A stretch of DNA of 35,340 nt from Deltaproteobacteria bacterium (GCA_024275235.1 JAJRZN010000005.1:1-35340), one strand, 5' to 3'. Shown: positions 1-10,863, counted from the first letter of the stretch. Notes: generated by a model not told the origin, from the letters alone. A program made the numbers and translations.

Positions 1-1
1 G

Positions 2-1015
2 GTTTACGCCCTGACCCCCAATGGTGATGTCAAGGAACTGCCCACGGGCAGCAGTCCCCTTGATTTCGCCTACAGTATTCACACCGATGTGGGGCATCAT
101 TGCGTGGGAGCTAAAATTGACGGCCGGATAGTTCCTCTGAAATACAGCATCCAGAATGGTGATGTTATTGAGATTATAACCGCGCCCCGCCAGCATCCGA
201 ATCAGGGCTGGCTGGCCCTGGCCAAAACCAGCCGGGCTCGCAGCCGCATTCGTCACTGGTTGAAGCAGGAGGAGAAAAACCGTTTTCTTGAGGACGGCCG
301 TGACATCTGTGAACGGGAATTGCGCCGCCATAATCTAAGTATCAAACGCCTGATAAAAACCGGCCATCTCCAGAACTTACTCAAAAAATTCAACAGTCAT
401 CATCTTGATGACTTACTATGCCGGGTGGGGAGCGGGGAGATTACCGTGGCCCAGTTAACCGCAGCCTTTGAGCCGCCGGAATTAAAGGACGGGAAGGGTG
501 ATGCTGCTGATTTAACAACGGGATGCCTGCCCGTGGGGGCGAGAAAAAAGGCCAGAAGCCGACAAGATGGCAGTGGCAGTCTGGTAAAAATTGACGGCAT
601 TGATAATATGATGATTAAGATCAGCAACTGTTGCATGCCCATGCCGGGCGATGAGATTGTCGGTTTTATTACCTCTGGACGCGGAGTTTCGGTACATAAG
701 GCGGGTTGCCGAAACTTTCTGGCCACCGACCCTCAGCGCCACGTGGCGGTGGAATGGGCCGCTGATTCACACCAGACGCTTAAAGCCAGAATTCAGGTGA
801 TGGCCCATAACAGTAAGGGCCTGCTGGTCAGTCTCTGTAACGTGATAACTAACAGTGATGGAGCGGAAATTATGGATGTTGAAGCCCATACCTCAAAAAA
901 TTCCGGCCAGGCCCATATCGGTATAGTGGTGAATGTCTCTGGCCGACGCCAGTTAAATACTATTCTGCAACAGATAAGACAGATGGAAAACGTCCTGGAG
1001 GCCGAGAGGGGATAG
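2..1015 (+). CDS. RelA/SpoT (p)ppGpp synthetase/hydrolase, C-terminal part (TGS and ACT regions); 5' end outside window
   Basis: Open frame runs to the window edge (VYALTPNGDVKELPTGSSPLDFAYSIHTDVGHHCVGAKIDGRIVPL = TGS domain), followed by an RSH-type C-terminus and ACT-like end. Confidence 0.93.
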   Translation, partial: VYALTPNGDVKELPTGSSPLDFAYSIHTDVGHHCVGAKIDGRIVPLKYSIQNGDVIEIITAPRQHPNQGWLALAKTSRARSRIRHWLKQEEKNRFLEDGRDICERELRRHNLSIKRLIKTGHLQNLLKKFNSHHLDDLLCRVGSGEITVAQLTAAFEPPELKDGKGDAADLTTGCLPVGARKKARSRQDGSGSLVKIDGIDNMMIKISNCCMPMPGDEIVGFITSGRGVSVHKAGCRNFLATDPQRHVAVEWAADSHQTLKARIQVMAHNSKGLLVSLCNVITNSDGAEIMDVEAHTSKNSGQAHIGIVVNVSGRRQLNTILQQIRQMENVLEAERG

Positions 1016-1018
1016 TAG

Positions 1019-1040
1019 GCGCTCTCTCGAGAGAAAGCGC
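1019..1040. terminator. Palindrome between convergent relA/spoT and rpmB; possible bidirectional terminator
   Basis: gcgctctctcgagagaaagcgc, near-perfect palindrome in the 46-bp convergent gap. Confidence 0.45.
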
Positions 1041-1061
1041 TTATTCGTTGGCGGCTGGGCG

Positions 1062-1268
1062 TTATTTTAATTTTACCGCTGGTTTGGTGATGGCCCCGGA
1101 GCGGATACAGCGGGTGCAGACGGTCATCCGTTTGGCGTTACCGCCGTCAGCAGCAACTCTCACTGTCTTCAAATTAGGCAGCCAGCGGCGGCGGGTTTTG
1201 TTGTGGGCGTGGCTGACATTATTGCCGGAAACCGGCTTTTTACCACATATTTCACACATTCTGGACAT
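1062..1268 (-). CDS. rpmB: 50S ribosomal protein L28 (zinc-binding CxxC...CxxC form)
   Basis: [33 protein letters not shown]...RCIRSG is characteristic of L28. Confidence 0.96.
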   Translation of the reverse strand: MSRMCEICGKKPVSGNNVSHAHNKTRRRWLPNLKTVRVAADGGNAKRMTVCTRCIRSGAITKPAVKLK

Positions 1269-1354
1269 AATAAACTCCTCTTATAACAATAATAATATTA
1301 AATTTGAGAATCCGATAATATACTATTTTTGTCAGATTTTAGCAAGACAAATAA

Positions 1355-3244
1355 ATGAAAGTCAAATTCAAAATTTCAGTCATAATTTTACTGTTTTTAT
1401 GGCAGCCCCTGAGTACCGAGGCAAGGGTCACAATTACCGTTAACCGTCGTCAGATTGTTCAGCCTGATTTTAAGGGTTTTAATGCCGTATACCATGCCTT
1501 TTGCTATATGCCGGAAGCTAAGGAGGAGGGGATGAATGACGCCTTGCGGGCCGTGGAGTTCCGACGGGTCAGCAGCTCAGGCCTCAAGATAGCCCGTACC
1601 TTTTACCGCCCTGACTGGGCCATGGGTCATGGTTACTGGTCAAGACCCGATTGGCAGTCAGTGCGGATGAAGGCCCTTTATAAATGGCTGGCGGCCATGC
1701 GGCAACGCCATATTAAGGTGGGCCTTAATATGGGCTGGTGGTTCAGTCGTGACGTGATCTGGCGGCACGATCAACATCTGCCCGTCTACCCGGGGGACAT
1801 TGATCATTACGCGGCCTGGGTTAGTGAATCCCTGGGGCAGATCATTGAAACCCGCGGATTCACCAATGTAAAATATATCTTCATGTTCACGGAACCAGGT
1901 TCCAAAATGGGCGATTTGCCTGGCGGCTGGCGCCAATGGCCCTATTATGTCAAGGTTTTAAAGGCGGTAGACAAACGACTGCGGGCCGACGGCCGCCGCC
2001 GCCTGATAAAGATTGTCGGCCCCGATACTTCTCATGGCCGGGGGTGGTTGAAAAGGGCGGTGGTTGAATTAAATAAGGTTATTGATATCTATAGTGCTCA
2101 TAGTTACCGCCCCCGTAATTACAAGGAATGGTTAGAGCTGGCTCGTGAAATTAAGGCGGAGACCGCTGTCACCGGTAAACCGTTCTGGATTGATGAATAT
2201 GGGGTGCCTGGCCTTAAGCTGCGTCAAACAGCGCTCTATGGCAATCTTATCGCCCAGGCCAATGCCGCTTTTTTAAACGCCGGGGCTCAGGCCACATTTT
2301 TATGGACGTTCAATGATCAATACTACCCTTACCCCCTGCAATATCTTTCCAACAAGGATGACTTTATCGACGGCCTTCATAAGTGGGGACTCTTTCCCTG
2401 GCTGCCGGAAAGTCGGGCGGTCCGGCCGGCCTGGTATGTCTATACCATGCTGGGCCGTTTCCTCGGCGGGTCGGCAAGACAGGTGTATAAAACAGAGGGC
2501 GGCCCGCGGTTACGGGCTGCCGCCACCGGCCGGGCTCACGAGTTGAGTATTCTGCTGGTAAACAGCGGCAGTAAAAGGCTTGATTTTCGGCTTAAGGTCA
2601 GAGGATGGGCCGGAACCGGCCTTTATTCCTATATCTTCGACCCGCAGGCCTTGAACAGCTGGCAGCCGGGTGAGGAAATAATTCCCCGTCATTGGGTTTT
2701 ATTTTCCGCCGGTGGAGTTTTGAGGGCCAGTATTCCGGCTCGGGGGGTAATGGTCTACAGTACGAAGCGGCAGAACCTGACGGGGCCGCCTCTCCTGGCC
2801 GGTGGGGAGGGTATAAACTTAAGCTCAGGCAAACAGATCCAGGCCTCTTCGAGTGTCAGCGGTCATCCTGCCGCCAATCTCGTTGATGATCGCCGATTAT
2901 CTTATTGGCGGGCCAGTGATAATGATCGCCACCCCTGGTTTGTCATTGATTTAGGTAAAGAGTATTGGCTCAAAAAGGCTGAGGTCTGCCCCCGGGTTGA
3001 TCGCCAAAAGAAGATTGGAGCTGGATTCCCGGCAGCTTATATACTGGAAACCAGTCTCAATGGCAGCTCCTGGCAAGAGGCGGGCGCTGAAACCAACATT
3101 CAGCATCTGACGGCCGAAGTACGCGGACTTTCCTTCACCCCCCGTCTGGCCCGCTATGTACGTTTTACCGGTACCAGAGCCTCAGGTTCAACTAATCTTA
3201 CGATCAGCGAGCTGCGACTTTATGGGATGGCGCGGAAGCGGTAA
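1355..3244 (+). CDS. Secreted glycoside-hydrolase-like protein (clan GH-A-type barrel) with C-terminal F5/8-type carbohydrate-binding (discoidin-like) domain
   Basis: N-terminal signal peptide; FTEPG and FWIDEYG motifs resemble GH-A acid/base and nucleophile strands; C-terminal PAANLVDDRRLSYWRASDNDRHPWFVIDLGKEYWLKKAEV resembles the F5/8 C fold. Confidence 0.7.
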   Translation: MKVKFKISVIILLFLWQPLSTEARVTITVNRRQIVQPDFKGFNAVYHAFCYMPEAKEEGMNDALRAVEFRRVSSSGLKIARTFYRPDWAMGHGYWSRPDWQSVRMKALYKWLAAMRQRHIKVGLNMGWWFSRDVIWRHDQHLPVYPGDIDHYAAWVSESLGQIIETRGFTNVKYIFMFTEPGSKMGDLPGGWRQWPYYVKVLKAVDKRLRADGRRRLIKIVGPDTSHGRGWLKRAVVELNKVIDIYSAHSYRPRNYKEWLELAREIKAETAVTGKPFWIDEYGVPGLKLRQTALYGNLIAQANAAFLNAGAQATFLWTFNDQYYPYPLQYLSNKDDFIDGLHKWGLFPWLPESRAVRPAWYVYTMLGRFLGGSARQVYKTEGGPRLRAAATGRAHELSILLVNSGSKRLDFRLKVRGWAGTGLYSYIFDPQALNSWQPGEEIIPRHWVLFSAGGVLRASIPARGVMVYSTKRQNLTGPPLLAGGEGINLSSGKQIQASSSVSGHPAANLVDDRRLSYWRASDNDRHPWFVIDLGKEYWLKKAEVCPRVDRQKKIGAGFPAAYILETSLNGSSWQEAGAETNIQHLTAEVRGLSFTPRLARYVRFTGTRASGSTNLTISELRLYGMARKR

Positions 3245-3248
3245 GCGC

Positions 3249-4190
3249 TCAGGCGGGTGCGGGAATCATCTCCTGCCATATCTGCCGCATCTCAGCGGCG
3301 AAATTAAGATCATCATTCGGCATCCGGCCACGTTCGGTGAGATAACCGCCGATCATCATCCCGTCAGCCCCGGCCATGAAGGCGGAACCGAGAAAGTCCT
3401 GTAAAGCGGTTTCCCGGCCGGCAGCCAGGCGGATCGGGATATCCGGCATGAGAATACGGTAGATGGCAATACCACGCAGGGCGTCAAGTGCCGATAGCGG
3501 CGGCTGGTGGGCCAGGGGGGTGCCGGGCAGGGGAATGAGGATGTTGATGGGAACTGAATCCGCTCCGCAGTCCCGCAGGGAAAGAGCCATTGAAATACGG
3601 TCATCTTCCGTCTCGCCCAGGCCGAAGATACCGCCGGCACAGACTTCAAGCCCGGCCTCGTGGGCGGCATCAATGGTGGCGATACGTTCCTGGAAACTGT
3701 GGGTACTGACGATATTCGGGAAAAATTCTCTCGAAGTCTCTAAATTATGATGATATCGGCTCAGGCCCGCTTCCTTCAGCATCTTGAAGTCCTGAAGTCC
3801 GAGTATCCCGAAAGAGGCGCAAACCTTAATGCCGACCTGCTTCCTGATGGCCGTAATTGCCTCAGCGGCCTGTTTTAAATCTTGTGCTCCGAGACCACGG
3901 CCGCTGGTAACTAAGGAAAAATGGCTGGCCTGATTGTCCCTGGCCTGGCTGGCAGCCTGGAGAATTTCATCACGTTCCTTAAGGCCGTAAACCGGAGCGT
4001 TGGTATGGTAATGAGCGGATTGAACGCAGAACCGGCAGTCTTCACTGCAGTTACCAGATTTGGCATTTATAATACTGCACAGCGAGAAATCAAGGCCCCG
4101 CCGGCCATTAAGCTTGGCAGCCAAGGCCTGGGACATAAGCTCATGACAGGTATTTCCTTTAAGATTTTCGAGCTTTTGCCTCATCGTCAT
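3249..4190 (-). CDS. bioB: Biotin synthase (radical SAM); start chosen at the internal MTMRQKLENL
   Basis: SLCSIINAKSGNCSEDCRFCVQSAHY radical-SAM CxxxCxxC motif and conserved BioB blocks. Confidence 0.95.
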   Translation of the reverse strand: MTMRQKLENLKGNTCHELMSQALAAKLNGRRGLDFSLCSIINAKSGNCSEDCRFCVQSAHYHTNAPVYGLKERDEILQAASQARDNQASHFSLVTSGRGLGAQDLKQAAEAITAIRKQVGIKVCASFGILGLQDFKMLKEAGLSRYHHNLETSREFFPNIVSTHSFQERIATIDAAHEAGLEVCAGGIFGLGETEDDRISMALSLRDCGADSVPINILIPLPGTPLAHQPPLSALDALRGIAIYRILMPDIPIRLAAGRETALQDFLGSAFMAGADGMMIGGYLTERGRMPNDDLNFAAEMRQIWQEMIPAPA

Positions 4191-4197
4191 TCCTCGC

Positions 4198-5550
4198 TTA
4201 ATTCTGGCGGAAGCCGAAAACACCACCCTTGGTATTTATGGCATAGGCCGTTCCCCGGCCGCCATGTGACGGCCCTCTTCTGCCCGGTGGGCGACCTGCC
4301 TTTTTAGGTTGATCAACAATAGCCGGGGCAAGAAAAGGAAGATCGTCGGCAATTGGGCCGCCATTGACCTCCTTGATAATCTGAAAGAGATGCATGCCGC
4401 TTTTGAAATAGCTCTTTTTCTGCAGCCATTTGGGCCAGTCCTTGCCGTTATCGTGTTTCAGCAGCAACGGCAGAGTCGCCAGACTGCGGGCCACATCATC
4501 CTGCATGGCACGCTTTATATTAAGATTACTGAACATTTCGGCCAGTCTCTCTCGAATATTACGGGAGAGAAGATAGGATTCCTTCTGGGTCCGGGTGTTT
4601 TGCATATCTAATTCCGCCTCGGCCCATGGCACAAGAAGTAAAGAGATGAGCAGACCGTCGGGCAGTTTCTGGGCTGTTTTAATCAGGCGGTCAATAACGT
4701 TCAGGATGGCCGACAGCCTGCTCTTATTAGCCGCGGCGTTTTCATGCTCGGTAAGTATATGGCTATAAAAGGGGAAGATGGTGTAGAAAATCCCACTTTC
4801 AACGGCCAGTTCAGCCCATGACCGGCAGGCGCCTCCGCGTAGATCTTTTAATAACTCATCCCGAATGCGGGAGACCGGACAGAGTAGTAATTTATCCCGA
4901 TTGCGGAGAATTGCCTGCCAGGTCTCCGCTTCTACCTCGAAATCAGCCCGGGCCGCGTGCCTGATTACCCGCATCATGCGGACCGGATCCCTGGTGATGC
5001 GCCGGTCTGGATCGCCAATGAGCCGGACAATACGGTTCTTAAGATCATCGACTCCACCGATAAAATCAATCACGGTGGAGCCCTCAATCTCATAGAAGAG
5101 GGCGTTAATGGTTAAATCCCGGCGAAAGGCATCTTCAACGGGGGTGCCGAAGGAATTATTGGCGGGCAGCACAACATCATCGCCGGTAATTTCATATTCA
5201 CTGCGGCGGCGAAAGGTGGCCACCTCAATAATTTTACCACCATTAAAAAAAACCTGCACCAGACGAAAACGACGGCCAATTATCCGGCTGTTACGAAAGA
5301 CCTTCCTGACCTGAGCCGGCCGGGCACTGGTGCTGATATCAAAATCCTTGGGCGCTTTGCCGAGAAAAATATCCCGCACTCCGCCACCAACGAGATAGAC
5401 GGTAAAACCCGCCTGCCGCAAACGCCTTAAGACCATAAGGGCATCGGCGTCAATTTCATTATTGGTAATGGGATGCTGACCCCTGGGGATAATCTGAGGA
5501 GCCGGTAAATTATCATCTACTGCTTCTGCCGTTGATTCTGAAGTGGTCAT
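4198..5550 (-). CDS. pcnB: CCA-adding / poly(A) polymerase family nucleotidyltransferase (PcnB-like)
   Basis: LRQAGFTVYLVGGGVRDIFLGKAPKDFDISTSA and RRDLTINAL motifs. Confidence 0.9.
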   Translation of the reverse strand: MTTSESTAEAVDDNLPAPQIIPRGQHPITNNEIDADALMVLRRLRQAGFTVYLVGGGVRDIFLGKAPKDFDISTSARPAQVRKVFRNSRIIGRRFRLVQVFFNGGKIIEVATFRRRSEYEITGDDVVLPANNSFGTPVEDAFRRDLTINALFYEIEGSTVIDFIGGVDDLKNRIVRLIGDPDRRITRDPVRMMRVIRHAARADFEVEAETWQAILRNRDKLLLCPVSRIRDELLKDLRGGACRSWAELAVESGIFYTIFPFYSHILTEHENAAANKSRLSAILNVIDRLIKTAQKLPDGLLISLLLVPWAEAELDMQNTRTQKESYLLSRNIRERLAEMFSNLNIKRAMQDDVARSLATLPLLLKHDNGKDWPKWLQKKSYFKSGMHLFQIIKEVNGGPIADDLPFLAPAIVDQPKKAGRPPGRRGPSHGGRGTAYAINTKGGVFGFRQN

Positions 5551-6527
5551 AATGTATGGCTGTCTTCCTTGTATACCGATTCCGCCTGTGAGACAAATTG
5601 CTCAAAAACCTGTTTGACGGTCAATATTTCATTGAGTTTATAGACGTTTTCGCCGGAAAAAACCAAACCGTTCTCCGCGTCTCCCTGGCAGGCCGCCATA
5701 TTGAGACGCTGATTGATACAGTAGAGATAATCACACTTTTTCAGGCACTTATATTCACAGGATTCAGGTTTGACAGATTTGCCGCCCATCAAGTCCCGCA
5801 CGAATTTATTTTTAATGGCCCGGCCCGGCAGGCCAACCGGTGAACGCATCAGGGTTACATCATCCTTGCCCGCCTTCAGAAAGGCCTGCTTAAAGCTGTC
5901 AGCAACATCACATTCCTTAGTGAGGACAAAACGGGTGGCAATCTGGATGCCGTCGGCCCCGTATTTATCCATCATTTCTGCCATTTCAAAGCCATTGGTA
6001 ATGCCGCCGGCGGCAATCAGTGGAACCTTTTTAACCACCTTTCTGATTTCCGGGAAAATTTTTCTCAAGGGCTGATCCGTGCCAAGATGGCCACCGGCCT
6101 CCTTGGCCTCGACAATAATAGCCGCCGCCCCCAGCTTCTCGGCCAGGCGGGCAAAGGCGGGGGTGGAGACAATTGAGACGATGGGAGTATTATGTTTCTT
6201 GCCAACCTTGAATATATCACGGGAAAAACCGGCCCCGGTAACAATAATGTCTACTCCGGCCTCAATGGATCCCATGACAAGATTGTAAAAATTCTTCATG
6301 GCGAACATAATATTAACGGCTATAATGCCCTTGGTGGCCTTCCTGGCCCGGGCAATATCTTCCTTCAGCTCTGATACCGGCAGCCCGGAGCCGCCAATAG
6401 TACCGATTCCACCGCATTCGGAGACCGGAGCGGCCAGGGCGGAGGTGGAAACTCTGATAGACATACCACCTTGAATCAGGGGAACAGCCGCAGTATATTG
6501 ACCAATAGTCAAAGAGGGTAATTTCAT
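5547..6527 (-). CDS. Nitronate monooxygenase / FabK-like FMN oxidoreductase
   Basis: PLIQGGMSIRVSTSALAAPVSECGGIGTIGG, AGGHLGTDQPL, AAGGI; C-terminal Cys-rich motif CEYKCLKKCDYLYC. Confidence 0.88.
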   Translation of the reverse strand: MKLPSLTIGQYTAAVPLIQGGMSIRVSTSALAAPVSECGGIGTIGGSGLPVSELKEDIARARKATKGIIAVNIMFAMKNFYNLVMGSIEAGVDIIVTGAGFSRDIFKVGKKHNTPIVSIVSTPAFARLAEKLGAAAIIVEAKEAGGHLGTDQPLRKIFPEIRKVVKKVPLIAAGGITNGFEMAEMMDKYGADGIQIATRFVLTKECDVADSFKQAFLKAGKDDVTLMRSPVGLPGRAIKNKFVRDLMGGKSVKPESCEYKCLKKCDYLYCINQRLNMAACQGDAENGLVFSGENVYKLNEILTVKQVFEQFVSQAESVYKEDSHTL

Positions 6528-6695
6528 TCAGCAGGACTCCGGCCAGCGGCAACAGCCGCCAGGGTTAATGATTTTTATTTATTGTTTAAAACAAGTAAAA
6601 GAATAGAAGAGTCTCATATAATGCAACTCTTGGCCATGTTTGTCAAGGATGTTAGGCGTAGTGAGCCGAAATACAGAAAATCACAGGATATAATT

Positions 6696-7271
6696 ATGCG
6701 GGTTGAACCGGGTACGATTGGCTTTGATATTGACGGCGTGGTGGCCGATACCACTGAGGCCTTTCTTCGTATTTTGCGGACAAAATACGGAATCAGCGGG
6801 ATTAAAGCGGCTGATATTGTTGAATTTGATGTCTGTCAATGCCTCGACATTGATCCTGAAACAGTAGAGGGAGCCTTTGCCGTCCTGCTGGCCGATCCGC
6901 TGGCGGCAGAAATGCGGCCTCTGCCAGGGGCCGTATCCGTTCTCCAGCGCCTGGGGCGGCAGGCCCCGCTTACCTTTATAACCGCCCGCCCGCAGCATCG
7001 GCCCATTGCCGACTGGCTGTCTCATGTCCTGGGTCGCGAAACATTTCAACGCTGCAGTTTAATTGCCATGGGCGACCACGATGACAAGGCCCGCCATATC
7101 AGGCGGGCGGGGCTGAATTATTTTGTCGATGACCGCTATGAAACCTGTATAGAACTGGAAAGCCAGGAGGATATAACCCCTCTGATCTTCACCCAGCCCT
7201 GGAACAGGGGACGTCATCAGTTGCGCAGTGTATCGTCATGGCAGGAGATCGCGGAATTATGTCATTTATAA
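6696..7271 (+). CDS. HAD-superfamily phosphatase-like protein (5'-nucleotidase/NifX-associated-like); start reassigned to [14 protein letters not shown]
   Basis: [11 protein letters not shown] (HAD motif I), [21 protein letters not shown]. Confidence 0.75.
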   Translation: MRVEPGTIGFDIDGVVADTTEAFLRILRTKYGISGIKAADIVEFDVCQCLDIDPETVEGAFAVLLADPLAAEMRPLPGAVSVLQRLGRQAPLTFITARPQHRPIADWLSHVLGRETFQRCSLIAMGDHDDKARHIRRAGLNYFVDDRYETCIELESQEDITPLIFTQPWNRGRHQLRSVSSWQEIAELCHL

Positions 7272-7744
7272 TCTGCCCTCATTGCGGCCGTAATACCGGT
7301 GAATACAAGGCTCCCAAGCCTACGGTTGATATAATTATCGAGATTGCTGGCGGTATAATTCTTATTGAACGCCGCAATCCGCCTCTCGGCTGGGCCCTGC
7401 CTGGCGGTTTTGTTGATTATGGAGAGTCGTTAGAGCAGGCCGCGGTTCGTGAGGCCCGGGAAGAAACCGATCTTGATGTTACCCTGACGGGGCAGTTGGG
7501 GACTTACTCCGATCCCAGGCGTGACCGCCGTTTCCATACCATAAGCACGGTTTTCACCGCCCGGGCCGGCGGCATTCCTCACGGCCGCGATGACGCCCGG
7601 CAGGCCCTGGTGTATTATCCCAACAATCTGCCGTCCCTGGCCTTTGATCACCAGGCTGTTCTCCAGGACTATTTCGCCTTAAAAGATAAAAACACGAGCC
7701 CTGTCCAGCCGCTATTTAGCACGGAGAAGCGAATTGCAAAATAA
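7259..7744 (+). CDS. NUDIX hydrolase
   Basis: Nudix box [27 protein letters not shown]-terminal CPHCG. Confidence 0.93.
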   Translation: MSFIICPHCGRNTGEYKAPKPTVDIIIEIAGGIILIERRNPPLGWALPGGFVDYGESLEQAAVREAREETDLDVTLTGQLGTYSDPRRDRRFHTISTVFTARAGGIPHGRDDARQALVYYPNNLPSLAFDHQAVLQDYFALKDKNTSPVQPLFSTEKRIAK

Positions 7745-7813
7745 AATATTGAAATATACCTTCCGGTCTGGTATAAAACTCTATTCTAAAATAGAACAGG
7801 AGGCTTGTCTTTA

Positions 7814-9613
7814 ATGGGAAACAATGTAACAGAAACCACAGAACAGGTTCAGTCCGCGCCTGACGTTGAGAGCGTCGAAGCGGTAAGTGCCAGTCAGTTT
7901 GACAATATAAGTGATGATGCCAGCTTTGCCGATTTATTTGAGGACAGCTTAAAGGTTGCCAATGTCGGAGAGGTTGTACCAGGTACGGTTATTGACTTCA
8001 TCAGTCAAATGGCGGTTGTTGATATCGGTGACAAATCCGAGGCCATGATCTCCCTGTCGGAGTTTAAAAACGACGGCGAACAGTTAGAGGTTCATGTTGG
8101 TGATGTCTTTGATGTCTTTGTCGAAAAACGCGAAAAAGACGGCGGTCTCTGTCTGTCGCGTGAAAAGGCTATTGCAATAAAGGTCTGGGAGGCTATTGCC
8201 CAGATTCAGGCGGATGACGGTACCATCCCCGGGGTTATTGAAAACCGGGTCAAGGGCGGTCTTTCCGTTGATATAGGAGTACCGGCCTTTTTACCTTATT
8301 CGCAGATTGATCTGCGGCCGGTTAAGGATCTGGATGCCATGCTGGGCCAGACCTATGATTTCAAAATTTTAAAATATAACCGCAAACGTAACAACGTGGT
8401 TATTTCCCGCCGGGCCATTCTTGAGGAAGAGAGAAACAAACTGCGTGAGGCTATGCGCGATTCTCTGCAGGAGGGTGCGGTTATCAAGGGAACCATTACC
8501 AATATCACTGATTATGGTATCTTTGTTGACCTCGGCGGCATGGACGGCCTCTGTCATATCACCGATCTTTCCTGGGGCCGGGTGTCACATCCCTCCAAGA
8601 TGTTCCAGGTCGGAGAGAATATAGATGTTAAGATCCTGAAATTCGATAAGGATTCCGGCAAGGTCTCTCTCGGCGTTAAGCAGCTTAAGGAAGATCCCTG
8701 GTCAACTGTCCAGGAGCGTTATCCTGTAGGCACCAAGGCCAGCGGCAAGGTAGTCAGTATCACGGATTACGGGGTATTTGCCGAATTGGAAGAGGGCGTT
8801 GAGGGCCTGGCACATATTTCGGAGATGACCTGGTCAAAAAAGGCCAAACATCCCTCCAAGCTGGTTGCCATGGGTGATCAGATTGAGATAGTTATTCTCA
8901 ATGTTGATGCCGCTGCCAAACGTATCTCCCTGGGCATGAAGCAGTTACAGCCTAATCCCTGGGATCTGGTTTCTGAAAATTACCCGGTGGGCTCCATCAT
9001 TGAAGGTAAGGTTAAGAATATTACGGACTTTGGCGTCTTCATCGGTATTGAGGAGGGCATTGACGGTCTTATTCATGTCTCCGATCTTTCCTGGACCGAG
9101 CGCATTAAGCATCCTTCAGAGAAATACAGCAAGGGTGATACCCTGCAGGCCGTGGTCTTGAAAATTGACCGCGAAAACGAGCGCTTCTCTCTCGGGGTCA
9201 AGCAGTTGGAACCCGATCCCTGGCAGGAGGCCGTAACCAAATATCCCGTGGGCAGCAAGATCACCGGTAAGATCACTAATGTGACGGATTTTGGAGTTTT
9301 TGTTGAGGTTGAGGACGGCATCGAGGGGCTGGTGCATGTCTCTGAGATCAGTGAAGACAAAATCAACAGCCCGGTTGGTCTCTATAAGGTCGGTAATGAG
9401 TTGGAGACGAGAGTAATTAATGTCTCAGCCAAGGATCGCAAAATAGGCCTGTCCATTAAGGCTCTGGCCGACAAGCAGGAGGATGTGCTTGAGGAATATC
9501 AGAAGAAACAGGCCAGCCCCTCTACTATTGGCGACCTTTTAAATGCCAAGAAGGAGGAGATTGCTGCCCAACAGCATAACGAGGACGACGATAAAAAAGA
9601 GACAGACGCCTGA
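7814..9613 (+). CDS. rpsA: 30S ribosomal protein S1
   Basis: Repeated S1 motifs (ITDYGIFVDLGGMDGLCHITDLSWGRVSHPS etc.); AGGAGG ribosome-binding site upstream. Confidence 0.97.
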   Translation: MGNNVTETTEQVQSAPDVESVEAVSASQFDNISDDASFADLFEDSLKVANVGEVVPGTVIDFISQMAVVDIGDKSEAMISLSEFKNDGEQLEVHVGDVFDVFVEKREKDGGLCLSREKAIAIKVWEAIAQIQADDGTIPGVIENRVKGGLSVDIGVPAFLPYSQIDLRPVKDLDAMLGQTYDFKILKYNRKRNNVVISRRAILEEERNKLREAMRDSLQEGAVIKGTITNITDYGIFVDLGGMDGLCHITDLSWGRVSHPSKMFQVGENIDVKILKFDKDSGKVSLGVKQLKEDPWSTVQERYPVGTKASGKVVSITDYGVFAELEEGVEGLAHISEMTWSKKAKHPSKLVAMGDQIEIVILNVDAAAKRISLGMKQLQPNPWDLVSENYPVGSIIEGKVKNITDFGVFIGIEEGIDGLIHVSDLSWTERIKHPSEKYSKGDTLQAVVLKIDRENERFSLGVKQLEPDPWQEAVTKYPVGSKITGKITNVTDFGVFVEVEDGIEGLVHVSEISEDKINSPVGLYKVGNELETRVINVSAKDRKIGLSIKALADKQEDVLEEYQKKQASPSTIGDLLNAKKEEIAAQQHNEDDDKKETDA

Positions 9614-9634
9614 TTACGGCGTTAATTAACAGTC

Positions 9635-10540
9635 ATGGAGAAAAGGTTATTTCACCAGAGGCATCCCGTCGTATTCGGTTTATTCGTTTTGACGGGTCTG
9701 TTCCTCTTCCTCTTTGGTGGAATAACCTTTTTTATTGCCCGTCTGATTCACCCTCAGGCCTATGAGACCACCCGAGCCAATGCCATTGGGGTTCTGCGTC
9801 TGCAGGGTGTTATTATGGATGCTGATAAATCCATTAAGATATTAACCGACTTTCGCCGTAATCCCCATATCAAGGCCGTAGTTGTACGGATAGACAGCCC
9901 TGGCGGGGCCGTGGGTGCCTCCCAGGAAATATATGATGAAATCCGGCGGACGGCACGGGTAAAACCCGTGGTTGCCAGTATGCAGTCCGTGGCAGCCTCG
10001 GGGGCGTATTACGCCGCCCTGGGAGCTACCCGTATTGTCGCTGATCCAGGGACCATAACCGGCAGTATCGGGGTTATTATCAAATTCCCCAATTTGAAAA
10101 AAATATTCGATAAGATTGGCTATAAGACGGAAGTGATAAAGAGTGGAATTAATAAGGATATTGGTTCAATGTCCCGCAATATGACCCCAGAGGAACGCCA
10201 GCTGCTCCAGAAGATGATTAACAACGTCCTTAAACAGTTTATCGGAGCGGTGGCACAGAGCCGTCATCTAACGGTGGCTAAGGTTAAAAAGATTGCCGAT
10301 GGCCGGGTATTCAGCGGTGAGCAGGCCCTGAATCTGGGGTTGCTTGATAAACTTGGTAATTTTACCACCGCCGTGCAAATGGCGGCCAAACTTGGCGGTA
10401 TTGCTGTTAAAAATCCTCCTCTGATCTACCCGGAAGATAATAAATTTAACCTTCTCCATTATCTGAGCGACATGAAGAGTCAGGTGTTAGGCAGTGTGCT
10501 ATGGAACAGGATGCCGGCCCTTATGTATCAGACTAATTAA
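9635..10540 (+). CDS. sppA: Signal peptide peptidase SppA
   Basis: RIDSPGGAVGASQEIYDEI, QSVAASGAYYAAL, ITGSIGVI. Confidence 0.93.
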   Translation: MEKRLFHQRHPVVFGLFVLTGLFLFLFGGITFFIARLIHPQAYETTRANAIGVLRLQGVIMDADKSIKILTDFRRNPHIKAVVVRIDSPGGAVGASQEIYDEIRRTARVKPVVASMQSVAASGAYYAALGATRIVADPGTITGSIGVIIKFPNLKKIFDKIGYKTEVIKSGINKDIGSMSRNMTPEERQLLQKMINNVLKQFIGAVAQSRHLTVAKVKKIADGRVFSGEQALNLGLLDKLGNFTTAVQMAAKLGGIAVKNPPLIYPEDNKFNLLHYLSDMKSQVLGSVLWNRMPALMYQTN

Positions 10541-10545
10541 CCACC

Positions 10546-10827
10546 ATGCTTAAAAAAGATATTATTAATTATATAGTGGATAATATGCCGTACTTGATGA
10601 AGCAGGACGCTTCACGGGCGGTACAAATTATTATAACATCCCTGGTTGAGGGGTTGAAGAACGGCCAGCGGGTTGAGATCAGAGGTTTTGGCAGTTTAAG
10701 TGTACGTGAGCGCCGCGCTAAATCGGTACCCAATCCCAAAACCGGGGAAATGATGCATATCCCGGCCCGTAAATCAATTCACTTTACTATGAGTAAATCA
10801 CTGAAAGAGCCATTGATTAAGGGGTAA
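10546..10827 (+). CDS. Integration host factor beta / HU-family DNA-binding protein
   Basis: GQRVEIRGFGSLSVRERRAKSVPNPKTGEMMHIPARKSIHF is the IHF/HU signature. Confidence 0.92.
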   Translation: MLKKDIINYIVDNMPYLMKQDASRAVQIIITSLVEGLKNGQRVEIRGFGSLSVRERRAKSVPNPKTGEMMHIPARKSIHFTMSKSLKEPLIKG

Positions 10828-10863
10828 GCCGTTTTTCACTTTCCCGGTCATGATCTGTCGCGG

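Noticed and set aside
1048-1443. 131-aa plus-strand ORF
   Set aside because: Antisense to rpmB and overlapping the start of the secreted GH-like gene; no protein features.
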